Positions 34,485 through 43,125 of a stretch of DNA of 64,000 nt are shown here, piece after piece; the first letter of the stretch is position 1, and the number at the start of each line of letters is the position of its first letter. Made by a program: the position numbers and the translations under genes. The notes under the pieces were generated by a model. The model worked only from the letters and a program-made list of their open reading frames with translations, made no database searches and was not told the origin of the DNA. The stretch is taken from assembly GCF_003957745.1 (NCBI RefSeq), contig NZ_CP020373.1:4744630-4808629 (forward strand), read 5' to 3'. This stretch comes from Shewanella khirikhana. Its GTDB lineage: Bacteria > Pseudomonadota > Gammaproteobacteria > Enterobacterales > Shewanellaceae.

Positions 34485-35780
34485 TTGAAATTCCGCGATA
34501 TCGCCGCCCTTGGCTTCTTAACCTTTGCCATGTATCTGGGCGCAGGCAATCTTATTTTTCCGCCCTTTTTGGGGTATCAGGCCGGTGATGCCTTTTGGCC
34601 AGCCATGGCCGGGTTTCTGCTGACCGGTGTCGGTCTGCCGGCGTTTGCGCTGGTGATGGTGGCGCTGTGCCGCGGCTCTGAAAATCTGACTGCGCATCTG
34701 CCCAACTGGTTTGCCAAAAGCTTCTGGGTGCTGCTGTTTATCGTCATAGGACCGGCCTTTGTGATCCCAAGGGCGATTACCGTCGCCTACGAGTTTACCT
34801 TGGCGCCAGCTGGAGATGATGCCTTGCTGCTGCCTTTTACTCTGGGCTTTTGTCTGTTGTCGGCCTGGTTTTGTTTCCACCCTGGACGGCTGATAGACAG
34901 GGTTGGCAAGCTGCTGACCCCCATGCTGCTTATCCTGCTTGGGGTGCTGGCCGCGTTGGCTCTGGGGCAAACCCCTGAGATAGGCGTGGCAACCGGCGCC
35001 TATGCCACCCGCCCCTTTGCTGAAGGCCTGACCCAGGGTTACATGACCATGGATGCCTTGGGCTCCATTGGCTTTGGCTGGGTGATTTTTGCTGCCATCC
35101 GTGGATTTGGGGTCAACTGCCCCAAACTCACCAGCCGTTATACCCTGCTGGCGGCGCTGATGTATGGCTTTGCCATGGCCTTGGTATATCTGGCGCTGGC
35201 CTGGCTTGGCCGCGGCGCCGTGGGGGAGTTTGCCAATGGCGGCGCTATTCTCACCAGCTTTACCTCGGCGCATCTGGGAACGGCGGGCAGCCTGATACTG
35301 GCGCTGGTGATGTTGCTGGCCTGCCTGACCACTGTGATTGGGGTAACCAGCGCCGGCAGTGAGTTTTATGAGAAGAGCTTCCGTCAGGTTCGCTATCGTC
35401 AGGCGGTCGGTGTGAGTCTGCTGGTGTCGGCGCTGGTGGCCAATTTGGGGCTGGATACCCTGCTCACCATCACCCTGCCTGTGGTGGTGGCGCTGCATCC
35501 TTTGGCGATTGCCTTGCTGCTTATCGCGCCGCTGCGCCGCCGTTTAAGTCGGCTGGCTCAGGGGCTGGTGCTGGCCACGGCCAGCGGCTTTGGCTTGATT
35601 GATGCGGGCCATATTCTGGGGCTGTTTGGTGATAAGGCGCTTAAGCTGCTTGCCCATCTGCCGCTGTTTGACAGCTTTGCCAGTTGGTTGTTGCCCACGC
35701 TGGCGATGCTCGGCCTGTCAGTTCTGATAGCCCGGCTCAGGGCCAACAGACAAAAAACCAAGGCTGTCGCTGCTGCCTGA
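34485..35780 (+). CDS. brnQ: Branched-chain amino acid:cation symporter BrnQ
   Basis: A 431-residue LivCS-family transporter with about 12 TM segments for uptake of Leu, Ile and Val. The signature GNLIFPPFLGYQAG (about residues 26-39) and IGPAFVIPRAITVAYE are typical. The start is most likely TTG 34485, with GAGG 8-11 bases upstream; the longer frame from 34269 runs through the attenuator in another frame and is rejected. Expression probably depends on the leader peptide and attenuator just upstream. Confidence 0.93.
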   Translation: MKFRDIAALGFLTFAMYLGAGNLIFPPFLGYQAGDAFWPAMAGFLLTGVGLPAFALVMVALCRGSENLTAHLPNWFAKSFWVLLFIVIGPAFVIPRAITVAYEFTLAPAGDDALLLPFTLGFCLLSAWFCFHPGRLIDRVGKLLTPMLLILLGVLAALALGQTPEIGVATGAYATRPFAEGLTQGYMTMDALGSIGFGWVIFAAIRGFGVNCPKLTSRYTLLAALMYGFAMALVYLALAWLGRGAVGEFANGGAILTSFTSAHLGTAGSLILALVMLLACLTTVIGVTSAGSEFYEKSFRQVRYRQAVGVSLLVSALVANLGLDTLLTITLPVVVALHPLAIALLLIAPLRRRLSRLAQGLVLATASGFGLIDAGHILGLFGDKALKLLAHLPLFDSFASWLLPTLAMLGLSVLIARLRANRQKTKAVAAA

Positions 35781-35803
35781 TACGGCCGCTGATAACGACA
35801 GTA

Positions 35804-36388
35804 TTACCCCGGCTGGCTGCAGGCGAAACGGCCCAGTTCGGCCAGGGTATGCACGCCGAGCTTTTTCATGCAGCTGGCACGGTGCACTTCAATGGTGCGC
35901 TCGGCCAAAAACAGGGTCTCGGAAATCTGCTTGTTGGTCAGCCCGTCGGTCAGCAGTTTCAGTACCTGGGCTTCGCGCTGACTCAGGGCAGCCAGCTTTT
36001 GTTTCAGTGCCATGGTGTCGAAGCGATGCTGGCTTTGCAGGGTCGCCTTATCGATGGCATCGCACAAAGGCGCGGCCTGCACCGGTTTTTGGAAGAAGTC
36101 ACAGGCGCCTTCACGAAAGGCGCACAGCGCCATGGGCAGATCGCCGTGGCCGGTTAAAAAGATGATCCCCAGCGGACTCTGCTGGCGGTTCAGTTCCCGC
36201 TGCAGCGCTTCGCCGCACAGCCCCGGCATCCGGCTATCCAGAATAAGGCAGCCGGGTTGGCTCACATCCACCGCCGCCAAAAAAGCCTCGGCACTGGCAA
36301 AGCTGGTCACCTGGCGGCCGAACTGTCCCAGCATAAAGCTCAGTGAATCGCGGATTGCCTCGTCATCATCAACCAGATAGAGCGCCAT
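35804..36388 (-). CDS. FixJ-family response regulator, TtrR-like
   Basis: A 194-residue regulator: receiver domain (YLVDDDEAIRDSL, phospho-Asp51 in LILDSRMPG, FFQKPVQ) and LuxR-type HTH (LSQREAQVLKLLTDGLTNKQI, LAERTIEVHRASCMKKLG). It is divergent from a kinase with a PhnD-like sensor domain, the arrangement seen for TtrR/TtrS. The octaheme tetrathionate reductase operon about 8 kb away is a plausible target. Confidence 0.85.
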   Translation of the reverse strand: MALYLVDDDEAIRDSLSFMLGQFGRQVTSFASAEAFLAAVDVSQPGCLILDSRMPGLCGEALQRELNRQQSPLGIIFLTGHGDLPMALCAFREGACDFFQKPVQAAPLCDAIDKATLQSQHRFDTMALKQKLAALSQREAQVLKLLTDGLTNKQISETLFLAERTIEVHRASCMKKLGVHTLAELGRFACSQPG

Positions 36389-36563
36389 GGTCGCATCCCC
36401 CTCTTTTCGTCCAGCCTAAAAAAGCCTGGCCCGCCCGGCAAGCCGGATGTGCGGTAGTTGGCGCTGGATCACTGCCGGACAGGTGATTTTGCGTCTGGCT
36501 TCACGTTGGTGTTGGCACTGTCACGGCACAATAACCAAAAGCTTTGGAAGAAGGCAGGCAAGG

Positions 36564-38423
36564 GTGGGGGCGTACTGGGTCAGCGGGTTTGAACGTGTCG
36601 GGGCACGGTCGGCTGTGTATCTGCCGCTGCTGTGGCTGCTGGCGTTTTTGCTGTGGCCGCTCAAGCTTGGTGCCACCGACGCGGAAATGGGCGATGAGCC
36701 CATTGAAGCCGTGTTTCGGGTTGGGGTGCTGGCAAATCATGGGGTGGCCGAGGCCAAACAGCGCTGGCAGGGGATGATGCAGTATTTGTCTGACAGGGTG
36801 CCCGGCAATCGCTTCGAAGTGGTGCCGGTGGATTTTGATGATATGCGCGAGTCGCTGCTGGATTTACGGATCCAGTTTATTGTCACCAATCCCGGCCAGT
36901 ATCTGAGCCTGTCGAACGAGATGCCGCTGTCCTGGCTTGCCACCATGCGCAGCCGTAAGCATAACGGCGCCACCTATGCCATTGGCTCTACCATCATAGT
37001 GCGAAGCGACAGTCCGGTGCAGAACATTGAGCAGCTTAAGGGGGCACGCATCGTGGCGTCGGATCCGCAGGCGCTCGGGGGCTATCAGGCCACCATCGGG
37101 CTGCTGAACCGTCGCGGACTGGATGCCGCCAATTTCTTCGCCGATGTACGCTTTTTGGGGTTTCCGCTGGAGCCGCTGGTGTATCAGGTACGTGATGGCA
37201 TGGTCGATGGCGCCATCACTCCCTTTTGCACCCTGGAAGAAATGGTCGATTCGGGCCTAATCCGGCGGGAAGACTTCAGAATCATCAATGCCGTACGCCC
37301 GGAGGGCTATGACTGTGAAATCAGCACCAGTCTTTATCCCAACTGGTCTTTTGCCGCCTCAGACAAGGTGCCTGCCCGCATCACCCAGGCGGTGACCAAG
37401 GCGCTGTTCGAGTTGCCGCCGGGGTCGGAGGCGGCGATTTCGGCCAGAACCCTGGGCTGGACTGCCCCCATCAGCCAGCTCACGGTGATAAAACTCTATG
37501 AAGAACTGCAGCTGCACGGCACGGGCGCCGAGCCGCTGAAGCTGGCGCTGGGCTGGCTCAAGGCCAACCGCGAATATGCCATCGGTGCCGTTCTGTTGCT
37601 GCTTGGCGGCATGCTGTATCACCTCTGGCTTGAGTATCGGTTTCGGCAAAAGAGTGACAGCCTGCTGGCCGCCGAGCGTTCGCTGCGGGACAAGGAGCTG
37701 ATGCTGGAGCGGATGCAAAGCGCCGCCGTGCTTGGGGAGATTGGCGCCGGTCTGGCCCATGAACTGAATCAGCCCATTGCGGCCATCACCCAATACAGCG
37801 AAGGCGGTTTGCAGGGGCTGAAGTTTCGGGCGCTCGAATCGAGTCAGGACTATGAACTACTTGGGAAAATTCACGCCCAGTCCCTCAGGGCGGGTGCCGT
37901 GGTGCATCGTATTCGCAGTTTGTTGAAACGCCAGCGCGGCGAGAGCGAACTCCTGCAGTTCCCGCTGCTGATTGGCGATACCCTGAGCCTGCTTGAGCGC
38001 GAGCTTGGCAATCTGAATGTGGTGCTGCACCGGGAGGTGATTGGCACTCAGCGGCCGGTGCTTGGCGACTCTGTGGCCCTGAGTCAGCTGCTGGTCAATC
38101 TGGTGAAAAATGCCCTCGATGCGCTGTCAGAGGTGTCGCGGCCGCGACACATTCTGCTCAGACTCAGCTTCGAGCTCAAAGGTGTTTGCCTTGAGGTGGC
38201 CGACAACGGTACCGGGTTGCTGCTCGAAGCAACTGAAGTGCTGACCAGTTTTACCAGCACCAAGCGGGATGGTTTGGGGCTGGGGCTGGCGATTTGCCGC
38301 GATGTGGTCGCGCGCCACGGCGGCAAGCTCAGCATCCGCAATATTGGCGCCGATGATGGGCTTCCCTGGCAGCAGGGCTGCATGGTCAGGGTGTGTTTGC
38401 CCAATGCCCGGGAGCTCAGTTAA
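36564..38423 (+). CDS. Sensor histidine kinase with PhnD-like periplasmic domain, TtrS-like
   Basis: About 619 residues from GTG 36564 (GAAGGCAGG upstream); GTG 36597 is an alternative and the frame is open from 36447. An N-terminal signal anchor (VYLPLLWLLAFLLWPLKLG) precedes a PhnD/substrate-binding-like domain (RVGVLANHGVAEAKQRWQ, FIVTNPGQYLSL, IVASDPQALGGYQAT) of the TtrS type, then a TM segment (AIGAVLLLLGGMLYHLWLEY), H box GAGLAHELNQPIAAITQYSE, N box VNLVKNALDAL and G box DNGTGL. In Salmonella TtrS senses tetrathionate; this ligand is inferred here from domain and context. Confidence 0.85.
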   Translation: MGAYWVSGFERVGARSAVYLPLLWLLAFLLWPLKLGATDAEMGDEPIEAVFRVGVLANHGVAEAKQRWQGMMQYLSDRVPGNRFEVVPVDFDDMRESLLDLRIQFIVTNPGQYLSLSNEMPLSWLATMRSRKHNGATYAIGSTIIVRSDSPVQNIEQLKGARIVASDPQALGGYQATIGLLNRRGLDAANFFADVRFLGFPLEPLVYQVRDGMVDGAITPFCTLEEMVDSGLIRREDFRIINAVRPEGYDCEISTSLYPNWSFAASDKVPARITQAVTKALFELPPGSEAAISARTLGWTAPISQLTVIKLYEELQLHGTGAEPLKLALGWLKANREYAIGAVLLLLGGMLYHLWLEYRFRQKSDSLLAAERSLRDKELMLERMQSAAVLGEIGAGLAHELNQPIAAITQYSEGGLQGLKFRALESSQDYELLGKIHAQSLRAGAVVHRIRSLLKRQRGESELLQFPLLIGDTLSLLERELGNLNVVLHREVIGTQRPVLGDSVALSQLLVNLVKNALDALSEVSRPRHILLRLSFELKGVCLEVADNGTGLLLEATEVLTSFTSTKRDGLGLGLAICRDVVARHGGKLSIRNIGADDGLPWQQGCMVRVCLPNARELS

Positions 38424-39331
38424 ATCAGCGGAAAGGCCCGCTCGAATGCCTGAATGCGTTCGGCGAGAAAGTCGCTAACCCGCCGCAGTTTCATGCTGGG
38501 GTAATCGGTTTGCAGGTATACCAGCTGCAGCGGCACGCTGTCGGTCTGGGCTCGGGGGAACAGGTTTACCAACCGCCCGGCGTGTACGTCTTTGGCCACA
38601 TCAAGCCAGCTTTTAAAGGCTATCCCTTTGCCTGCCAACGCCCAGTCGCGGATCACCGCACCATCGTTGGCCACATAGCGCCCGCTGACTTCCACCTGCA
38701 GCCGCGCCTCTTTGTCGCGAAACTCCCAGCGCTGCCAAGGCTCGCCGCCACGGTTAAGAATCAGCACCTGATGTTGGCTGAGTTCCTGCGGCGATTTCGG
38801 CCGCCCTTGCGCAGCAAGATAGGTGGGGGAGGCCACGGCAACCCGGTGCACATGGGTCAGGTGCCTGCGCATCAGACTGGAATCGCCCAGCTGACCGTAG
38901 CGCAGCCCCAGGTGCAGATTCTGGCCGATAAGATCAGTGAGTTGATCGCCGAAAAAATACTGCAGCCGCAGTGACGGCGCCGTGTCCATCAGCTCATCCA
39001 GCCAGGGGCGGATAAGGCTACGCCCCAGATCCGATGGCAGCGCCAGCCGCACTTCCCCCTTCAATTCGCCCCGGCTTTCCGCCAGCGCCGTACCCGCTTC
39101 CTCCAGCACGCCCAGCGCCTTACGGGCAGCATCGATAAACAGCTGGCCTTCTTCGGTTGGTTGCAGCCTGCGGGTGGAGCGGGCAAAGAGCTGGCAGCCC
39201 AGTTTCTTTTCCAACCGTTGCAGCGCCGCACTGGCGGCCGCAGGTGTCAGTCCAAGCTCACGTCCGGCCGCCGACAGGCTTTGCAGCTGGGCGACCCTCA
39301 GGGCTAATTGCAGATCGTTGAGATGATACAT
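38420..39331 (-). CDS. LysR-family transcriptional regulator
   Basis: A 303-residue LTTR. Starting at ATG 39331 puts the HTH (LALRVAQLQSLSAAGRELGL, AAASAALQRLEKKLGCQLFARS) at the expected distance; an upstream frame to 39370 would run through two palindromes. The effector domain shows SEGELLKR-like features of LTTRs that control reductases. It is divergent from the Old Yellow Enzyme gene across 111 bases holding palindromes. Its 3' end overlaps the convergent kinase by 4 bases. Confidence 0.9.
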   Translation of the reverse strand: MYHLNDLQLALRVAQLQSLSAAGRELGLTPAAASAALQRLEKKLGCQLFARSTRRLQPTEEGQLFIDAARKALGVLEEAGTALAESRGELKGEVRLALPSDLGRSLIRPWLDELMDTAPSLRLQYFFGDQLTDLIGQNLHLGLRYGQLGDSSLMRRHLTHVHRVAVASPTYLAAQGRPKSPQELSQHQVLILNRGGEPWQRWEFRDKEARLQVEVSGRYVANDGAVIRDWALAGKGIAFKSWLDVAKDVHAGRLVNLFPRAQTDSVPLQLVYLQTDYPSMKLRRVSDFLAERIQAFERAFPLI

Positions 39332-39349
39332 TTCAAATTTAATTTGAAA
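39331..39349. promoter_or_regulatory. Palindrome at the LysR start
   Basis: TTTCAAATT-T-AATTTGAAA is a perfect 9-bp inverted repeat around one base. Its first base is the last base of the LysR start codon complement, so binding here could block LysR expression (autoregulation). Confidence 0.6.
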
Positions 39350-39358
39350 ATAATTTAA

Positions 39359-39374
39359 ATAATTGGCCAATTAT
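39359..39374. promoter_or_regulatory. 16-bp palindrome between LysR and the OYE gene
   Basis: ATAATTGGCCAATTAT is perfectly self-complementary and lies 69 bases upstream of the OYE start. It contains the LysR-type T-N11-A spacing. Confidence 0.6.
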
Positions 39375-39442
39375 CAATCAGGATTTTATTGCAGACAATA
39401 GCGACAGTTCAAAAGTTGTCCACAATGGCAAGGAGAATCGCT

Positions 39443-40531
39443 ATGTCGTTATTTGATGAATTCAATTTAAAGGGGCTGACGCTGTCCAACTGTATTGTGA
39501 TGGCGCCCATGACCCGCTCACGTACCAGTCAGCCCGGCAATCTGCCCAATGCCCTGATGGCAACCTATTATGCCCAGCGCGCATCGGCAGGGCTGATAGT
39601 GACCGAGGCGACCCAAATATCCCCAGACAGCCAGGGCTATTCCTTTACCCCCGGCGTGCATACCGAGTCGCAAATCGGTGGCTGGCGCGGAGTGACCCAT
39701 GCAGTGCATCAGGCGGGCGGCCGCATCTTCAACCAGCTGTGGCACGTGGGCCGGGTGTCGCACCCGCTGTTCCAAAATGGTTTGGCCCCGATAGCGCCGT
39801 CGGCCATTGCTCCCACCGGCACTCAGGTTTGGATTGCCAACGACAATGGCGAAGGCGAAATGGTGGACTGCCCCACGCCCCGTGCCATGACAGGTGAGGA
39901 TATCCAACGGGTGGTCAACGACTTTGCCACTGCAGCGGCCAATGCCATCAAGGCTGGATTTGATGGGGTGGAAGTGCACGGTGGCAACGGCTATCTAATC
40001 GATCAGTTTCTGCGAACCAATTCCAACAAACGTACCGACGACTACGGCGGCTCGCCGGTAAAGCGGATCCGCTTCTTGCTGGAAGTGGTGGACGCCATCG
40101 CCGCCAAAATCGGCGCCCACAGGGTGGGGGTGCGGCTGGCACCCTACGTCACTTTTAAAGACATGGCCTGCCCCGAGATTGTCGACACCATTTTACTGGC
40201 GGCGTCGATGCTCGAGCACCGGGGCATTGCCTACATCCATTTATCCGAGGCGGATTGGGACGATGCGCCCACCATTCCCGATGGCTTTCGGGTGGCGCTG
40301 CGACAGGCGTTTTCCGGCTGCATCATAGTGGCTGGCCGTTACGACAAGACCCGCGCCGAATGGGTGCTGGCCAAGGGCTATGCCGATCTGGTCGCCTTCG
40401 GCAGGCCCTTTATCTCAAATCCGGATTTACCCGAGAGACTCAGGCACGACTGGCCCTTGGCGCCACTGGGGAAGGGGCCGCTGTTTGGTGGCGGCGTTGA
40501 AGGTTATATCGACTATCCCGCCCACGGCTAA
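39443..40531 (+). CDS. Old Yellow Enzyme family alkene reductase, NemA-like
   Basis: A 362-residue FMN-dependent ene-reductase that reduces activated C=C bonds, nitrate esters or quinones. ATG 39443 has AGGAG upstream. Family features are LSNCIVMAPMTRSR at the N-terminus, the active-site HGGNGYLIDQFLRTNSNKRTDDYGGS with the His/Asn pair, and the FMN phosphate region AGRYDKTRAEWVL and AFGRPFISNPDL. It starts an operon with the deacetylase and is divergent from a LysR gene. Confidence 0.92.
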   Translation: MSLFDEFNLKGLTLSNCIVMAPMTRSRTSQPGNLPNALMATYYAQRASAGLIVTEATQISPDSQGYSFTPGVHTESQIGGWRGVTHAVHQAGGRIFNQLWHVGRVSHPLFQNGLAPIAPSAIAPTGTQVWIANDNGEGEMVDCPTPRAMTGEDIQRVVNDFATAAANAIKAGFDGVEVHGGNGYLIDQFLRTNSNKRTDDYGGSPVKRIRFLLEVVDAIAAKIGAHRVGVRLAPYVTFKDMACPEIVDTILLAASMLEHRGIAYIHLSEADWDDAPTIPDGFRVALRQAFSGCIIVAGRYDKTRAEWVLAKGYADLVAFGRPFISNPDLPERLRHDWPLAPLGKGPLFGGGVEGYIDYPAHG

Positions 40532-40569
40532 GCGGCCGAGTGCAGTTATTGGATGAATTTGGAGGAAGT

Positions 40570-41577
40570 ATGAATTCACGCAGACGATTTTTAATGGGCT
40601 CAGGGGCCATGGCGATGGCGCTTGGGATAAGTCAGGGCAGCGCGGCGGCTATTGGCGCCGCCAGTGGCCTGCCAACCATCGACAGCAACGCGCCGGGCGG
40701 TGCGGGCGAGCCCCAGCGCAGCGAGCCAACCATATTTTGGCCGGGTGGTGAGCGGCTGGTTATTTCTATTTCGATGCAGTTTGAAGCCGGTGCTCAGGGC
40801 GCCACCGCCGAGGGACCGTTTCCGCCAATGGAGCCGGGCTTTGTGGATACCATCACCCCCAGCTGGTATGCCTACGGCATGAATGAAGGCATTCCCAGAC
40901 TGCTTGAACTGTGGCGCCGCCACGGCATTAAGGTCACGTCACACATGGTGGGCAAGGCCGCCGAGTTGGCGCCGGCACTGGCCAGACAGGTAGCCGATGA
41001 GGGCCATGAGATTTCGGGCCACGGCCAGAGCTGGACGCCTCAATATCGCATGAGCGAGGCCGAAGAGCGCGCCTCCTATGTTCAGAGCATGGCCAACTTG
41101 GAGCGCATTACCGGCCAGCGACCTGTGGGCTTCAATGCCTTTTGGATGCGTCATACACAGCGCACCCTGTCCATTCTGCGCGAGCTTGGCTTTATCTACC
41201 ATATTGACGATCTGAGCCGCGATGAGCCTTCGATTATCCCTGTGGATGGGAAGCCATTTGCCGTGGTGCCTTATACGATGAGAAACAATGATATAGGTCG
41301 TTTTGGTGCCAATACCGCCATGACGGCGAGCGGCTTTTTACAGGAGCTTAAGGACGAGTTTGATTGTCTGTACCGTGAAGGCGGCAGTCGCAGGCGCATG
41401 ATGTCTATCAGTGTCCACGACCGTATCGGCGGCACTCCGGCCTTGGTGACGGCGCTGGATGCCTTTATTCAGTATGCCCGCAGCCACGGCGGTGTGGGCT
41501 TTATGCGAAAAGACGAGATTGCCCGCTGGGCATTGGCTCAGCCGGACACGCCCCATAATCCGCCGCGGCAGTTTTAA
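40570..41577 (+). CDS. Tat-exported polysaccharide deacetylase family protein
   Basis: About 335 residues. ATG 40570, behind GGAGGAAG, begins a twin-arginine signal (MNSRRRFLMGSGAMAMAL). The NodB-like domain has the HEISGHGQSW motif and YRMSEAEERASYVQSMANLERITG, resembling the PuuE/HpPgdA branch (allantoinase-like and peptidoglycan deacetylases) more than the chitin deacetylases. It lies 39 bases after the OYE gene. The substrate is not known; Tat export of a cofactor-free deacetylase is unusual. Confidence 0.8.
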   Translation: MNSRRRFLMGSGAMAMALGISQGSAAAIGAASGLPTIDSNAPGGAGEPQRSEPTIFWPGGERLVISISMQFEAGAQGATAEGPFPPMEPGFVDTITPSWYAYGMNEGIPRLLELWRRHGIKVTSHMVGKAAELAPALARQVADEGHEISGHGQSWTPQYRMSEAEERASYVQSMANLERITGQRPVGFNAFWMRHTQRTLSILRELGFIYHIDDLSRDEPSIIPVDGKPFAVVPYTMRNNDIGRFGANTAMTASGFLQELKDEFDCLYREGGSRRRMMSISVHDRIGGTPALVTALDAFIQYARSHGGVGFMRKDEIARWALAQPDTPHNPPRQF

Positions 41578-41662
41578 TCGCGCCAGCCTGAGTTGCCAGT
41601 GCAAAAAAGCCTTGCCCGCGCTGCTGCCAGACGGCATTGGCGCGGGCGTGCAATTGTTGCTG

Positions 41663-42784
41663 TCAGCCCGGTTGGCTCTGGCTTTGCCACTGACGGCGGC
41701 CAAATTCCAGCAGCATGCCGACGGTAAGGCCCGCCGCAGCGTTCACACTCAGGCTGACGATGGCGGTGGCGCCAATCACAAACAGGCAATAGGGCTTGCC
41801 ATCGAGGAAGCGCTTGGACCAGGCGAGTTGCAGTCCGGCGGTGGAGAGCAGACTACCGAGAATCGCCATGGGGATGAGCCCCAGCAGCCAGGCTATGTTC
41901 TGATCCCAACCGATGGCAATGCCAAGGCAGGTAACGCCAAAAATCAGCCCGGCCCACTTCTCGCGTGCGCCAAAATGATATTGCACCGCCAGGCCGCCGG
42001 CACCGTGGCACATGGCGGCGCCGCCCAGAGGACTAAGCAGCAGATTGGCAAGCCCGGAGCTGGTGGCCAGTGCCTTGGGGCTGAAACGGGCTGCATCTTC
42101 AGGGAACTTGTCTTTTGCCATTACCGAGGTGGCAATCACCGCATTGGTGAGGGTCAGCGCCAGCTGCGGCAGAACCAGCAAGGTAGCAGCGGCGCTCCAG
42201 TCGGCGGCATCGGGCCAACCCAGATGCCAGGGCGTATTGTTAAAGCTGTGCCCAAGCTCGGCGCCGCTCTGGTATTGCCACAGCATGCCAAGGGCTATCA
42301 CCAGCGGCATGGCAAGGTACTTCAGCGGGAAGAAGCGGGCGGCAAAAATCAGTGCAAAGGCGCCAAAGCCGAGCACGGGGGCCCCGGCCATCATCTTCAG
42401 CCCCATCCACAGCAGTTGCAGGCTAATGGCGAGCTGAATGCCCACGCTGATTGCCTGAGAGATTTGCCGCGACAGCCAGCTGATGGCACCGGAAGCCGCG
42501 AGCAGCAGCAGGATAATACCCATCAACATGGCGCTGGCCTGCATCATGCCGGGGGTGAGCTGCTGGGCAATCACCAGTGCGGCTATGACTTTCATCGGCT
42601 GCACCGGAATTGGGCGGCGGTAATAGAGGGCTGTGGCGCAGGCAAACAGCCCAAAGCCAAGGAAAATCCCCTGAGGTGAAAATTGGTTGAGGGCAATAAG
42701 CCCAAGCACCAGCGGCAGAAAGGTGCCCAAATCGGCAAAGGCGCCGGAAAATTCGGCGAGCCTGTTTGGGGCAGCAGTGGGCAT
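41663..42784 (-). CDS. MOT1-like sulfate/molybdate permease
   Basis: A 373-residue membrane protein with about 11 TM segments. The MFS_MOT1 hallmarks are visible: FSGAFADLGTFLPLVLGLIAL near the N-terminus, PIPVQPMKVIAALVIAQQLT and, near residue 255, GAAMCHGAGGLAVQYHFG. Plant and fungal relatives carry molybdate. The nearby Psr/Phs-type molybdoenzyme gives context but they are not adjacent, and sulfate is an alternative substrate. Confidence 0.85.
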   Translation of the reverse strand: MPTAAPNRLAEFSGAFADLGTFLPLVLGLIALNQFSPQGIFLGFGLFACATALYYRRPIPVQPMKVIAALVIAQQLTPGMMQASAMLMGIILLLLAASGAISWLSRQISQAISVGIQLAISLQLLWMGLKMMAGAPVLGFGAFALIFAARFFPLKYLAMPLVIALGMLWQYQSGAELGHSFNNTPWHLGWPDAADWSAAATLLVLPQLALTLTNAVIATSVMAKDKFPEDAARFSPKALATSSGLANLLLSPLGGAAMCHGAGGLAVQYHFGAREKWAGLIFGVTCLGIAIGWDQNIAWLLGLIPMAILGSLLSTAGLQLAWSKRFLDGKPYCLFVIGATAIVSLSVNAAAGLTVGMLLEFGRRQWQSQSQPG

Positions 42785-43125
42785 TGTGGTTGCCTGTTTG
42801 ATAATTAGTCTTTTGACTCAGCAAGTTAGGTGCCAGCTTTATGGTCGGTAATTGTCCGTAAAAGTCATGGATTTAGCCGGTTTGGCAGAGGTGGGTGGGA
42901 CAAAATTTCCGTCTATGTCTTTAGATATAGGCATTTTGCCCCTGCCGGTGGGTTGGCGCTGCGGCATTTGAGCTCAGGGGCGCGAAATAAGGCTGCGCTG
43001 AATGTGTCAGTGTTGCCTCGTCAAAACGACTGATAGGAATGGCTGAGATTGGTACCGAGCCGTTGTTAACCGCATCGCATTCATGAATAATCACGCCATA
43101 CACTGGTGGATTATCGGGTTGTACC
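42785..43125. other. Intergenic region between the MOT1 transporter and the EAL gene
   Basis: A 341-base divergent region. One feature is a possible branched hairpin, GCCCCTG / CAGGGGC (42938-42944 and 42975-42981). No protein-coding gene, clear promoter or Mo-responsive site was recognised. Confidence 0.5.

Noticed and set aside
41459..42679. Long 406-codon frame on the plus strand opposite the MOT1 transporter
   Set aside because: Low-complexity Gln/Gly/His-rich translation with no domain; the minus-strand frame has clear TM and family motifs.
42918..42936. Imperfect CTAT...ATAG palindrome as a ModE site for the MOT1 gene
   Set aside because: It does not fit the ModE consensus and is not placed as expected.
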